Assembly (NCBI GenBank): GCA_963971425.1
Contig: OZ020514.1
Span: 29,060,569 to 29,124,568 of the forward strand
Direction of reading: 5' to 3'
DNA: 64,000 bases
Origin: Bryoerythrophyllum caledonicum
Lineage: Eukaryota; Streptophyta; Bryopsida; Pottiales; Pottiaceae
The position numbers and the translations under genes were made by a program. This document shows positions 1 to 12,054 of this stretch, piece after piece. Each line of letters opens with the position of its first letter. Position 1 is the first letter of the stretch. The notes beneath the pieces are model-generated. The model saw only the letters and a program-made list of their open reading frames with translations. It searched no databases and was not told the origin of the DNA.

Positions 1-1030
1 ACTTGATCATGTTCTATCATTGATTAGATTCTCGTTATGACTGTATAGTGTTAGTGGTTATGTTTTGATCATATCAACTGGATTTGCTATGTACGTATAC
101 TATCAAATTGATGCGTGATCAACTGGATAAGTCGGATTATTGGAGTTGTCTGGTCTCACCTATAACACATCAACTGGATTCGCTAACTTGCATACACTCT
201 GACTACAAAAATCTACTTGATATTGAAAGTCAGGGATAAGGGAGTATGTGGAGTCGTAGTTGAGGAGGGTGTTAAGGAAGTCGAGGGTTAAAGTTATCAA
301 CTGGATGAGTGAGAGTGAGAGATCAAGTTGATAAGGGAAAGTCCAAAAGAAGTCCAAGGTTGCTTGAGAGTTACAGCCGTGACTATCTACTGGAATTAAA
401 TAAGTTAATTGTAGAGATGACGATCCTACAATAGCTAAGACTTGAGTTTTCTATCAATTGGAGTTAAGTGTAGGTTGCTAAGTATGAGAGTAATATACAT
501 GCTTCAAATTATAACATAGAAATACAAAGTCGCCAGGAAATGTGAATGATTGATTGAATAATGTTCTAATGGAAATGTGTTCGGCCAACCATATCCACTA
601 GATGATTTACTGAATGATCTGACATACAAAACTATTAATCTGATTAAGAATAATCTACTTGATAGGAGGTATGCGCAACCTTCATCCAATAGAATATTAT
701 AACTATAATTAGAATTAATTGAGTCTTTGTAATTAAGGAAGATCAGAATGGTAAATTGATGTGTGAGAATTCATGAATTGTGATCAAGGCATTTGACATA
801 TATAAGGTGATCTCAATGGAGGATTGAGATCAAATTACAAGAAGTAAAGATGGAGTAAAGAAGAACGAGAGAATTGCATGAGTTAAGTATCAAAACCCTA
901 ATTTCAATTACGCAATACGGCATAATACCATTCGTAATATGGACTAAGGTAAAGGAATTTACAATGTTATGACTATCAAATTGATCATTAATACATCAAC
1001 TGGATACTAAGGTTACTATCAGTTTGATTG
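1..1030. repeat. AT-rich region with a cluster of ATCAACTGGAT-like motifs
   Basis: The 11-mer ATCAACTGGAT or close variants (ATCAAATTGAT, ATCAAGTTGAT, ATCAATTGGAG) occur about a dozen times in both orientations, for example near 73, 102, 118, 169, 297, 330, 451, 974 and 992. Spaced short motifs of this kind resemble the subterminal repeats of DNA transposons. No terminal repeat or transposase for this motif is visible, and no gene is supported here. Confidence 0.5.
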
Positions 1031-1759
1031 GACTAAGAATGTTCGTGGAATAATAATTAATTCCTTAAAGAAGTGTACTTTTGGTTAATTCAATAACAAA
1101 CACAATTACAACCTCCATGTGACCTTAAGCTACTTATACATTAAACGAAAAGATCCATTCCCCATAGAAGTTCCTAGAATTGAATTGCATGGAGTGATTT
1201 TGAAGAGTTCAATGAAAGATCAAATTTTTATACTACACTACTACAATGTACAACTTAAAATTTTTAAGTTTCCTTTAGAAAGGATATGTTCAATTATTAT
1301 GTACAAAAGGGGTAGTATAAGCGTCCAATAAAAAGGAAATGTACAAGTTCCCAAACAAAATGGGTGGTATAAGTTTCCAATAAAAAAGAAATGAATAAGT
1401 TTGCAAGAAGAAGGAAATCTATAAGTCCAATGAAAATAAATTCTTTAAATTTCTAAAAAACTAAGAACGTACAACTTTCCAAATCGCGAGGATTCTATAA
1501 GCGATTATTTGAAAAGAACATTCCACTATAATCAAAATTGATATCATAACATCATATCATATTGACATTCATTAATTCTTATCAAACATGAGTAGATCCA
1601 TAAATCACACATCCAATATCAGGGAAAATATACATTTCAATTTATATATAATTCATATTATGCAACATGTTATACAAAATTAAGAAAATTTGTGACATGC
1701 TAAGTGCTTTAATGTTGTCCAAAAAATATAACTTGCTACATCAACAACTTTTAAATACA
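1031..1759. other. AT-rich DNA without a recognisable gene
   Basis: The open frames here are short and have no protein-like composition. Loosely repeated phrases around 'aagtttccaataaaaa' occur between 1260 and 1470, suggesting a decayed short tandem repeat. I see no RNA gene or regulatory element I could defend. Confidence 0.4.
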
Positions 1760-2045
1760 CCTAGTCACTAGTCTCTATTGTTAAGTGCTCCAATCGCCTT
1801 TAAGGTGGACAAATCCACTCTCTTGTTCAACTTCACCACCGCATGGATACGCCGCGCAATGAAGAGATTTACTTCATTTTGTTTGACATTGGAGACATGT
1901 ACAAGACCTCATATACTTCAATGCTTTGATTATTGAATGCCTTGTCAGTGCAATGTTTCAATTTTTCCTTGGAGAAGCGTCGATGATAATTGTGCCGCAC
2001 TTGTGTGAAAGCCTTGTCCATGTGGCACTGGGTGAACGCACACTA
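1760..2045 (-). pseudogene. Relict of the RING gene A family (N-terminal domain)
   Basis: The minus strand matches 16150-16390 of RING gene A almost continuously: the region encoding the H-I-D-K-A segment, the cysteine-rich middle and the valine-D-W-S motif. Both copies keep the same order of landmarks, including the 'aagagatttacttcatt' stretch. Only the N-terminal domain is recognisable, and no RING finger or coiled coil is visible nearby. This is an old truncated copy outside the palindrome (as seen here), which shows the family was dispersed before the arms formed. Confidence 0.7.
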
Positions 2046-2679
2046 CGGTTGTACGAATTTGTAGTCACGGCAGAATATCAGGCCCAGGTACAAGTTTGGA
2101 CTCAATTTTAGACTAGATTTTGTTATATTTTGGAGAAAATTATTAGTATGTATAGTCCTACACCTTGCATTCATTGAAGAATAGAAATCAAAATAGTCAT
2201 TGCATAAAATGAAACCCTTAAAATGAGTACAAACATAAAATATTGGCATTGTCACAGGTTCAGATTTCACATGTTTGTACTCATTATGATGATTATTAGA
2301 TATCTTTTATACATTTTAAATAGCTATATATGATCCCCTATTCTTTGGCTACCACGCCTTGCTATTTGTATAGATAAAATAATAGCCGATAAATAATAAA
2401 TGTATCAAATGTGGCTTTTCTTTCGGGGTTCCAAAACATGAATTTACAGTCATTTTTTTCTATTTTTTTTAAAGATTGGCGTTCAGGGACTATATGTCTA
2501 GGGCAGCCAATAAATGAATTTTGAAAATAACAAAATCTCCCTCTTCATTTTTTGTATCGAAGATTTAGGTCTACATATTGCCTTAGTTTTTCTAGAATCC
2601 TCATACATTCCTCTCTAAAACGCTTTGTACAATGCGTACTTGTTGTACTATGTGGACCAATCAGAGGAGCCCATTTTGC

Positions 2680-2920
2680 TTTAAATTTTGGATTTAACTG
2701 ACATCTCCACGTTGTCAGTTGTTGCCTTTTCAACAGGAATTTCTCTTGAATTACCAAAATCTGAAAGACGGCAAAAGTCTTCTGTCGCTTGCAAGTTATC
2801 CACACATAATGATGTTGTCATCCTTCTCCAAGTACCTTCTCAAAATTTTGAAGCAACCTTCTTGGAGTTGCTCCACTTTGGAGCTTGAATTGGACATGTC
2901 AAAACAACCTTTGCAAGTGA
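2680..2920 (+). other. Possible coding exon, unidentified
   Basis: Two overlapping open frames cover this stretch, and an AA|GTGAGT sequence near 2915 would make a reasonable splice donor. I do not recognise the product, and nothing shows which frame is real. It may be a remnant of the same decayed gene as 3190-3622, or chance. Confidence 0.2.
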
Positions 2921-3189
2921 GTATGGTTTGATTCACGTTTTATATTCTTTGAATGGTTACTTCAATGTTTTCATGAATGTTCACTTGACTAGGCAGAGGG
3001 TTTTGTTTCCAACTTAAAGAGGTTCAAGGTAACTTAGCTAGGGTTGTATGAAATGTACGAAGTATAGTACAAAAGTATTGTTTGGTACAAAATGTACTAT
3101 TTGCAACGTGCTAATTAGATCTGCGACTTGCTGATTTATCCTTTTCTCGCTATCCATACTTCCTTTGTCATTATATTTCAGCCCGTGCC

Positions 3190-3622
3190 ATGGACTTTAA
3201 ACATGGGACAGATTTTCAAGGAGATGATTGTTGGTGATGTTGGAGTAACAACAACTAAGGTGCTAGTGAGGTGGACCTAGTAGCGGCCATGAATGTTATC
3301 GTAGAAATGGAGCTTGAAGAACATATCAAGTTAAAAGAAGAAACTACAGAGTTTGAAAGACTCCAAAAGCTGAGACACGAAGGTGCAGTACCTCAAAAAA
3401 CGAAGAGAAGAGTCTGTTGAGTTGGAATTTAAAAGTGAGGCATCAATACGAATAAAGGTGGCTTGGGCAGTGATGAAGATGCTACCTTTGCCTCTCCCAC
3501 CTCCTATTGATGCTGAAAATGCAACAAATCAAAAGACTAGAAGTGAGCTTGCCGATGAAGCTAAGGAGGCAGAAGAAGCAAAGAAGAGAAACAAAAGATA
3601 TAAGAAGAATCCACGTGGATAG
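3190..3622 (+). pseudogene. Charged, coiled-coil-like coding fragment, unidentified
   Basis: From about 3383 to 3622 one frame encodes 79 residues rich in K, E and R, with a short proline run (LPLPLPPP) and a C-terminal E/K/R stretch typical of a coiled coil or nuclear localisation tail. Upstream, about 3290-3420, another frame encodes a similar E/K-rich stretch (MELEEHIKLKEE), so the region looks like one coding sequence with a frame change. Family unknown. It lies just downstream of the possible exon at 2680-2920, on the same strand. Confidence 0.35.
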
Positions 3623-4185
3623 GATAATTTCTATGGAATGTAGTTTGGGTGGTGGGGAGTAGAGTACTTTGTGTTAGACGCCACATGTACTCTTTAGATA
3701 GGCTTTCAACTCCCCAAATGAACAGGGCCAATATCCATACTGGGCCCGTCATTCCAATGTTAATTCTTTTTCTATTATACTTTGCAATATTTTTGATTTT
3801 TTTCTATCAGCATATTAAGTACACTAAAATGCATTACATTATTTGAAATGTATATAGAGGTTTACAGATATATATATATATATATATATATATTTAAAAT
3901 ACATCAAGATTATAATATAACATTTTATCTTTTTTTTTTGATCACTTTGTAATATAATATATTTTTTCTTTCTTTTTTGTTTCTAAGTAATATGAGCACA
4001 TTGATTATTATATATAAATATATATATAAACATTCATACACTTAAATGAATATATATTGAAGAGAAAATCAAAATATTTTATTGTATTAATTCATGCATA
4101 TATTTCTTGTAAACTGAAAGAATTAAAAATAAAGTATAAAATAATCCAAAAGCTCATATTAGCTTGACCACACTGAAACCAATTC
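3623..4185. other. AT-rich spacer with TA microsatellite
   Basis: An uninterrupted (TA)n run lies at about 3868-3892, followed by poly-T and TATATAA tracts near 4010-4030. No gene is supported. Confidence 0.6.
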
Positions 4186-4189
4186 TATT

Positions 4190-5010
4190 TATTTATCTAT
4201 CTTAACCCCTAAAGGACCACGACCACTTTTGCTCTAAAACCAGTCCAAAACTGCCATTGCCAAAAGAGACATGAAAATCACATTTTAAAGTGCGTTTGGA
4301 TTTTCAACACCGTAAGATCTTGAAAAAGACTTCTAAATAAACATGTCGTATATTTTTGGGTGCAATCCACCGCACGGATTGATAGATTTTAGTGTTTAAA
4401 GTCAAAACAATGGTTCATTTTCTTCTCTGCGTTGAGTAGACCAGCAAACTTTGACTTCACTTTGTATCAAATTTTTGCATTGTACAAGGTCTAAATCTTT
4501 TACCACTGTCTTAAGCATAATGTTATTTCCCAACGCACCAATTTTTAGAGGCATAAAAGGGATGTAGCATATTCAAAACAAGTGTGCAAGGAGTGGAGGT
4601 TCAAATATTTCTATTTCACGTTTTATTTTTTTTGTGAACTACGTATGTATTCGAATGATAATCCAAACGGTCAATAAGAAGGTTTTCACCACATATTGTT
4701 GTTAAGAAAATAAAAAGTGAAAAATATAAAGATCTCTAGGTTTTATGTAGAAAGATGAACCTTTTTTCCCCCGTTGCCCGACAATGTGTGAAAATGTTTG
4801 ACTTGGAATAAAATGCCTTTTTACACTATAGACAAGAATTTTTTTTGGAATTTTCCAAAGAAGGAAATTTCCTTTATATGTGTGAAAAATCTCAATGTCA
4901 ATAGAAACTTTTGTCAAAAATTTTGGAGGTGCCCGGAGGCCCTACTTTTGGCTTTAAGTGGTACTAACTTTCAAACCAAAAATCCAAAAAATAAAATAAA
5001 AATACCTTCA
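4190..5010 (+). repeat. Interspersed repeat R1 (unclassified), copy outside the visible arms
   Basis: About 820 bp with the landmark order also seen at 25830-26620: CCTAAAGGACCAC, a CACGGATTGATAGATTTTAG stretch, ACCAATTTTTAGAGG, GTGGAGGTTCAAATA, CCAAACGGTCAATAAG, and a purine-rich end before TCCAAAAAA. It has no convincing coding capacity. The family is repeated in both orientations through the window. Terminal repeats and target duplications were not identified, so the class is unknown. Confidence 0.7.
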
Positions 5011-6129
5011 CGAAGATCTTATTAGAGGCTATCTTGTATAAAATTTTCATTTAAAAAGGATTTTCCTTCGAATTGTAGGTACATGCCTAAAATCCAATTT
5101 GACCCCGGGGGGACGTTTGACCCTTTAGGGGTTAATAAAAGTTTACAAATTGTCCTTCCATTTGTCCTACAAACGATATCCATAACTTGAAAGATTCAAT
5201 TTGTTTACTTTGATACTTTTAGTGAAAAACAATTTAAGTTAAGTTACAATTGTAGATACGATCATAGTTGTAGTATGGTTAGGTGAAGTTACTCTACCCT
5301 GTTGGAAACAATGGATCCTCTAAAATCTCTTCATATACAAAATAAAATGGGTGAAAATAAGACTAGTGATAACATGTCGCAGATACAAGACAAAGGCTTA
5401 AGTGGAAGATAACTGGGAGATATTTCCAACAAGAATGATTGCGACTTAAATTGGGTCAAAGACTTAAATTTTTTTTTTAATTTATACAATTTTAGTTAAT
5501 CTTACCCAAACTAACATTATTTGTTAGAAACAACGGGATTTTTTTTTTTAAAAATTAAAAATTAAATAAATATATATATATATTCCTCTTAATAAAAGGA
5601 CAACGATGAACTGGTGATGACATGTGGCTCGTAGTGGATGGGGAATTAACTAGAATATAATTGGAAGATAACTGTGAGGAGAAGGACAAAGACTAAATTT
5701 TTACTTTCACTTTACAAACTTAGTTAACACATTTAAACTTACATTATCTATTGGAGACAACGGATGAATATACTAGTTTATATATAATACTAATATATAC
5801 AGTACATACGTTATACCAATGCAAGTATTGAAACTTAATACTAAATAAACTTCCACTAATATATAGTATAAATAATATATGGTACTATGTCGTACAAATA
5901 GTTTTATAACATGAAATTAAATGGTTAAATTATTACATATTATAATTATTTTAATTTGTATATAGAATACAATGTATAATTAGTATGTGATATGAATAGT
6001 ACAATTGGTACCTATTTAACTAGTATATTGGACAAGTAGTTTAAATAGTATATAATGTAAATGGTATAATTGATATATAGTGATATTTTATAAATAGTAC
6101 ATAATATAAATAGTAGCTTGTATAAATAC
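5011..6129. other. AT-rich spacer crossing the visible outer edge of the arm
   Basis: No gene is supported. At 5400-5470 and 5610-5700 two related phrases recur (GGAAGATAACTG, AAGACTTAAATT, a run of T), suggesting an old short duplication. From 5770 to 6120 the DNA is a run of ATAGTATAT-like words. The last 8 bp, ATAAATAC, flank the hAT-type terminus at 6130. Confidence 0.5.
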
Positions 6130-6640
6130 CAGATTACCAATCTAACGTCCTTGGGGGTCTAGGAGGGTCCTGAAACGTCGTTTGGACGTCTCGTCAACCG
6201 CATCGTCTAGGGGATAAAAACCATTTACGCAAGGCTCTGGTAAGTTTTCTGAACCATTGAATGCGCTGAAGCTCCACACCGCTGCATCGCGGCCGACAAA
6301 TACCGATTGGCTGTCTGATTAATCTCTACCGCTCGCTTGATCGGACGGCCGGCGGACCGATCCGACGGCCGCTATCTGATCGCGTGGGCGTGCGACGGCC
6401 GTCCGATCGGTTGAATGGCCCGTCCACCGTCTGATCGAGCGGCTGTCCGAGCAGTCGTTCAATTGGCCGTTCGATCGGTCGGCCGATTGGCGGACAATCG
6501 ATCGGCCGTCCAATCGGATGATCTATTGAAGGATGGCGGTGGTGGCGGTCGGCCTCACGGCCGTCTGCCAACCTTTAAAAGGCCTTCCGCTCTCCATTTT
6601 TCTCACTTTTTTTTTCCCTCTCTATTTTAGAGTGGATGCG
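6130..6640 (+). mobile_element. hAT-type terminus with GC-rich subterminal/promoter island (kinase gene 1)
   Basis: It begins CAGATTACCAATCTAACGTC, matching the terminus at 30029 (CAGGGTTACCAATCCGACGT), and the following 120 bp also align (CCTTGGGGGTCT, ACGTCGTTTGGA, ACCATTTACG, AAGGCTCT). From 6340 to 6550 about ten copies of a CGGCCGTCCGATCGG-like motif lie in both orientations. A TATA-like CTTTAAAAGG at about 6571 precedes kinase gene 1. hAT elements are known for CA(G)-starting inverted repeats and subterminal motif arrays. The partner terminus was not found, so the element is probably truncated on its other side. Confidence 0.72.
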
Positions 6641-6908
6641 GAGTGGCCTTGGCTAGACAAAATCCATTTATAGGCTCCTCATCTTTGGGAGAAAAGAAGT
6701 GATATTATTTGAGGGGGAAGTTTTTTCAAAAGTTTTTTCAAAAGTTTTTTTTAAAACTTTTGAGGAATTCAAACCATTCTTTACGAATTTTAAAAAAAAC
6801 TTTAAGGAATATATAACCAAACTTGAAGTATTTTTTCTAAAAACTTCTAGCAAGTTTACCAACAATCTTGAACTTGTTCTTTTAAGAACTTCCAGTGATT
6901 CTATCAAG

Positions 6909-8331
6909 ATGCCAAAGGACAAGAAGAAGTAGAAGGTTGCAAAGGGTGCTACGCCGAAGTTGCATGCCGTACATGACATTCCATCAGTAAGTTGTAAGAA
7001 TTTTCTCATTGAATTTATTGTAAAATTCTATGAGGATAATCCTCTTCAAGCTTTGGAGAGCAAGTATATCCGATATCGTAACGAGGGCCGGATAAGTTTG
7101 AGATGGAGATGACACAACAGATGATGGATCTTCTTCATGCTCCACAGTGGTATGCAAAGACCGGGAAGAAGGGTTATTTGAAGTTTTTGGATGCCAGAGT
7201 GCACAATGCACTTTGGAATGCCAATAACTTGTTGGCAAAATTTGGAAGACAACATCACGCAAATGATGAAGCTTTCAACGACGTGCTGTTGAAAGCTTAT
7301 TTGTTTGTTGCTCAGATGCAGCCATTTGCCAAAAATAGGAACCGGCATGGATCCGTGGGGTGGTGGAATTCGGAATGGCCCATTTGATTGCCATTCCACC
7401 GATGGTGAGGATCATTACCGTTGACAATGAGTCACGGAGAGGTGGGTATGCCACCATTTGCAGAGTTCGTATTGATGGAGCTCCTGGCATTGAAGCAATT
7501 TGGGAGTTTGCCGCTAAATTGTCCAACCAATGGCAAAAGAGGCCGGACGTGGCAAAAGTGGAGCACCATGATGAGTCAATGGCAGTGAGGATTCCACATC
7601 CGGGTGTCATTCGATTCGTAGCCATTCATGCCGATAAATACGAAGGCTATATCTATTGTTGGAATGGCGGGACTTTGCGAGAGATGTTGAACCGTGATCA
7701 CGAATATGGAGACGATATGTTCATACATCTTCACTACGGGGATTTTCCGGACAATGAGGTCATTCGAGCTCATCACCTAGTTTGTTTTCGCAGAAAATGT
7801 ACCGAGCTCGAGTGGGCATTGTTGCGCATAATGAATGAAGTACACAAGAGCAAAAATCTTTATAATGACTTGTCTCCGGACAATATCCTCTTCCATTTTC
7901 CACTCGTTGAATCGCGGGTGAACATTGGAGTATGCGATCGGGGCATGACAACGAAGGCAACCGAATCAATGCAGTTACTCTATACGTCCACTAATGCTGA
8001 ACAAATGGCCGTGACTATGCGGAGGCGTTGGTGGGTGAATCCTAGAGTTGTGTATTTGCACAAACAAGGTGCAGATGTTCAGATCATTTCCAAGTTATCA
8101 AGGGCTTCGGAGGAGTATGCCACTGCTCGGATAGCGCTACGAATCAACGGCAAGACCATGTCCAAGGACTTCAAGAGGTTACAATGGGACTCTCAAACTT
8201 CCGTAGTATTCTCGAATGGAAAATTTGCGAATACATTTCGCTTGTACATGGACAAAGTGGTCAATCAAGGCAGAGAGGGCATTGGCGGGCTTTCTTATAT
8301 CATCACACGCTTCAGCGACACGTACAATTGA
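6909..8331 (+). pseudogene. Kinase-like gene 1, near-intact kinase core
   Basis: The start (ATG at 6909, MPKDKK) is chosen because kinase-like gene 3 has a matching start at 30568 after the same promoter. An N-terminal domain of about 150 residues (FLIEFIVKFYEDN..., ALWNANNLLAKFG, FNDVLLKAY) comes before the kinase core. The core is open from 7360 to 8331: glycine-rich loop RGGYATICRV (residues 27-36 of that frame), lysine in AAKL (53), catalytic YNDLSPDN (D170, N175), and C-D-R-G in place of D-F-G (193). A stop sits just after the start, and frame changes occur near 7095 and 7375 unless introns remove them. The end at 8331 (TGA) aligns with a tryptophan codon in gene 3, so the ancestral end was probably 8368. 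Substrate unknown; gene loss is likely but not proven. Confidence 0.7.
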
Positions 8332-9587
8332 CCTACGCCACATGAGCATTTTCGGACCACGTATTAGTAATACCACGGACAACTTTTGATTACTTCTCGC
8401 ATTGGTAGATTGTATAGAGTAGCATGCATGTTTCAAAATAACTACAGTTGTAGTCCTAGATTTCTATGATTTGTTTGAAATTTCGACTCGATAAATTAAA
8501 AAACTATTTTTCATATACTTGTGCAAGGACATACATTTCTTTTATTCAATTATATTCCTTTTTATATGGGTTTGCTTGTGTGATGATTCCGGCATTCGAG
8601 CTTATCAATATTCTGTATTTCATGATTATAACTTCTATTAAATTTAGGAGTCCTCGTCATAGTAGATTGTACCAATTTACATAAAAATATCAATACACAC
8701 TTCTTGTCTTTAATAAAAGATCTAATTCCAAGCAAAGTCAAAACCTTTTACATGTTTTTTAGTAGGATAAAAAAAACCATTAATGATATTAACAGAATCA
8801 CGGATGGGTGTGGGTTTTGTTTTACTATGCGATATATGTACTACTATCAACTATTGGGATTATCATTTCATGACAAATCATATTCACCAAAATAAATTAA
8901 AAATTTAATTTAAAAATAAAAATTTAAAAAAATTTTAAATTTTAAAAATTTTTAAATTTTTAAAAAATTATATATATATATATTTTTAATTTATTTATTG
9001 TGATAGTATATGAACTCCTATACATTCCACAATGTTTTTGAATATTTTGTATCCTTTAATTTTTCTTTGATTTTTCTTGCAAAAATGAACTAACATTCTA
9101 AATCAAATTTTTGCTCAAGATTTGATCCTAAATTCATGCACACAATTGACATCTTAAGAATTCAAAGAGAGATGATCCACCAAATACATGGAAGAGAAAA
9201 TTAGAATTTTTTTTGGAAAAAAGACTTATCTTTTGCTTCAATCTATAAAATCTCTCCATCTGTTTCATCAACTTTTGTGAAATTTATGAAGCATGTTATT
9301 TTAGATATATTGTTGGGAATATTATGGTCAGCCACTAAATGCCCAATGCAATTTTCCATCAAAAACACTCCAGAACTACTATTTTCAATGCATTCAACAG
9401 AAAATCATACGTAATGTTATTTCAAAGAAGTTAACCGTAGGATCTTGTCCTAAAGTTGTATGAGACTGAGTTGTGAGTAGTTTGATATATTTGACCTTAC
9501 GGATTGAAAGATATCAACCTTTGAAGTGACACATGAACTCTTTTCGATATGTAATCCCTACACATTTCCAATATGATCCTATTGTGT
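8332..9587. other. AT-rich 3' spacer with low-complexity tract
   Basis: No gene is supported. At 8885-8990 there is an A/T tract made of AAATTTAAAATTT words ending in (TA)n, able to fold on itself. At 9420-9560 a weak minus-strand resemblance to repeat R1 appears (CCGTAGGATCTTG, ACGGATTGAAAG). Confidence 0.5.
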
Positions 9588-10160
9588 TCATACATGCGTT
9601 CTACTAGGATACCTTGGACAAAGGTTCCATAAAACTCCTAAATAAATATCATAAAAATTATGACTACCAACACGACCTCAATATTATATCTCAAATTTTC
9701 CATCATACCAAAAATGGGCAAGCTACCTAAATAATGAAGTATTAAAGTTTTTTTGCAACAACTATGCAAATATGGACTCACAAGTACACCTTTTTAGGAT
9801 ATCATAGATTATGCTAATATATGGCAAATGCTTGTAGACCAATTTTTTTAATTTGGGAGTAGAAAGATATCCAACTAGAATATGTCCCATTTGTAACACT
9901 ATAGGATCATTAACATGGATACATGTCTTACTTAAATGTCAACAAGACCATATACACTCATTAATTGTCAAAAGACAGAACAAAGCAATCTAAGAAATGA
10001 AACGCAAGTAATAGTGTCCTCAACCAAATCTTGCTACCTCATCTTCATGTACGTTGGTAACTTCAACAATAATCCACAAAAAAACACAATCCCCTCATGG
10101 TTATTACCATTTACATGTAGGTCCCCAAAATGCCATTGTAATGCTTGACATACTATGCAT
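9588..10160 (+). mobile_element. LINE fragment, C-terminal and 3' part (older copy)
   Basis: It parallels the downstream LINE copies: a conserved stretch starting GATACCTTGGACAAAGGTTCC, then a Cys-rich knuckle (CPIC), HVLLKCQ, HIHSLIVK, and a C-terminal motif N-F-N-N-N-P-x-x-N-T-I-P-x-W-L-L-P-F-T-C, then C-H-C-N-A. The frame is interrupted several times, and it is more diverged than the copy at 11150-12054. No reverse transcriptase core remains. Confidence 0.7.
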
Positions 10161-10164
10161 TTGC

Positions 10165-10750
10165 GGTTTATCATCCAAAAAACTCCCACCCACCATTTGC
10201 AAAGAGTGTGTCATCCACCAACAATTTTTTGTTTTATCAACCATGGAGTGTTTTTTTATCCAATGACGATACACAACATCCTCGGATTGTTTTTTCATCC
10301 ATTTATTGATTTTTCATCCATAGAATTTTTTTCCATTGTTGGACTGTTTTTCATCCGCAGTGGATTAAACTGTAAGTTAGGTAGAATCTATCAACTGTGA
10401 GTTAATATCTCCCAAAATAATCATTATTTTTGAATTTTGACTTTGGATTTGGGCTCCCTAAGGGGGTTATTAACTAACAGGAAGAAACAAGCTTGCGTTG
10501 AAGGTTTTTCAAAAACCACATTGGTCTGAGTGTTTAAACATTTTTTTAAAAGATAAGTTCTATGCCTAACTTTGTAGATACATTGCTAGGGCATTGCTAT
10601 TTGGTTTTCAATATCCATAACAATATGAATCAAAGAAGTGTATACAATGATTTATACAAACATGGATACATTAAAATGCATAGGCATCCAAATATAAATT
10701 ACAAAGATACTTATAGAATGTTTTGGTTGCATTCATTGATATTGTAAAAT
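10165..10750 (+). repeat. Interspersed repeat X, copy 1
   Basis: About 580 bp alignable with 33230-33725. The first part holds about five spaced TTTTCATCC / GGACTGTTTTT words. The second part is a shared unique block (AAAATAATCATTATTT, GGCTCCCTAAGGGG, TTCTATGCCTAACT, TGCATAGGCATCCAAATA, TTCATTGATATTGTA). In both places a LINE fragment on the same strand follows. The class is unknown. The next 400 bp (10751-11150) hold nothing I recognise. Confidence 0.7.
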
Positions 10751-11149
10751 GCCTCAATTGAGACAATGACATGAATGATGATGATAGGCACCTAAAGAAT
10801 ATGGTTGGATGAAAGGGATATTTGCAAAAGCATGCATAAATTCAAACATGTAGAGTTTGAAGCACACTCTTAGCTTTTCCATCCACCGAGTTCACGTGTA
10901 ATTAAATATAGGAATTTATATGACAATGTCATGTAACTTTTGAACCATAGGTCGGATTTTTACGAAACTTAAGTCCATGCGAAGCTAATGAAAACTTTCC
11001 AATTCAATGATAGGTTTCAGAAAATAATATCTAGAATTGAGGACGTGGTACACTACCCAAACTCAAAATGTCCTACTAGGGGAATCTTGGGCATTTTAAG
11101 GTTGAAGTAGAGCTTTGGCTTTTTCCCCCCTTGTTTCTTATTGCACAAA

Positions 11150-12054
11150 GTAAATGTACATTCTTTGTGTTTTAACATTTTCCTAGAACAACTTTCCGAA
11201 CTCACATCCATAGCAAATATTCTAAACATACATCGCCTATACACAAAAATGGCCTCACCACCAACTATACAAACCACCGTAAACCAAAGCAAAAGGTGGT
11301 CAAAACTAAACTACATCAATAACACATTAGATTATCTCATGATACCTCCACCCCTCCCAAACAACCAAAGATAACCCTACCAAAGTTTAACCCAACACGT
11401 AGCTATCATACCGATGGTTCCTTCAAACCACCAAAACAAATTAGCCTGGGAAACTGGCGCAAAGAAAAAGCTGGCTATGGCATATGTAATCCTATCAAAG
11501 AAATTAAATTAGCCAAAAGACTCCATGGACTACAAAATATCCTTAGATCAGAACTTATGGCCATACACAATACACTACAAATCATCACAACAAAATACAA
11601 CAATGAACCCATACACAAATTCACAAATTTTATCAATGCACTTTATCTACTAAACACCCAAATAACACACCTTACCCTCCACAATAGCCACCACGACCAA
11701 ACAATATTAATATCAATGGTCCAAATGTTACAAAACCGAATACAAATGACAACCCTTCACAAAGTTAGAGCCCATGCCAATATCCATGGAAACGAACAAG
11801 CAGATAAACTTGCTAAAGAGGGCCGCAAAAAATCGCATAAAAATGCCAAAGACTCGTACAAACATGCACATGCTACTCCATACTACTTCCAAAAAGAAGA
11901 ATGGCCTTCTAAAGAAGATACCCCCGACAAAGGCTCGATAAGATTCTTGAACAAATATCTCAAGAAACAAGACCTCTATAACAACCTTGACACAATCACA
12001 AAAACTTCCCTAATGAAGAAAAATGGGCAGGCAACAACAAAATAGACAATGAAC
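11150..12054 (+). mobile_element. LINE fragment with RNase H domain, cut by a hAT insertion
   Basis: A region following the reverse transcriptase (HRLYTKMASPP, NNTLDYL) leads into an RNase H domain: H-T-D-G-S near 11410, G-Y-G-I, S-E-L-M-A-I, and V-R-A-H-A-N-I-H-G-N-E-Q-A-D-K-L-A at about 11765-11810, the usual end of a LINE-type RNase H. The second acidic position looks like N (F-I-N-A-L). An open stretch of 162 codons runs from 11557. The copy stops abruptly at CAATGAAC (12047-12054), next to a hAT-type terminus. The missing 3' part begins with the same 8 bases at 30028, on the minus strand. Confidence 0.82.
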
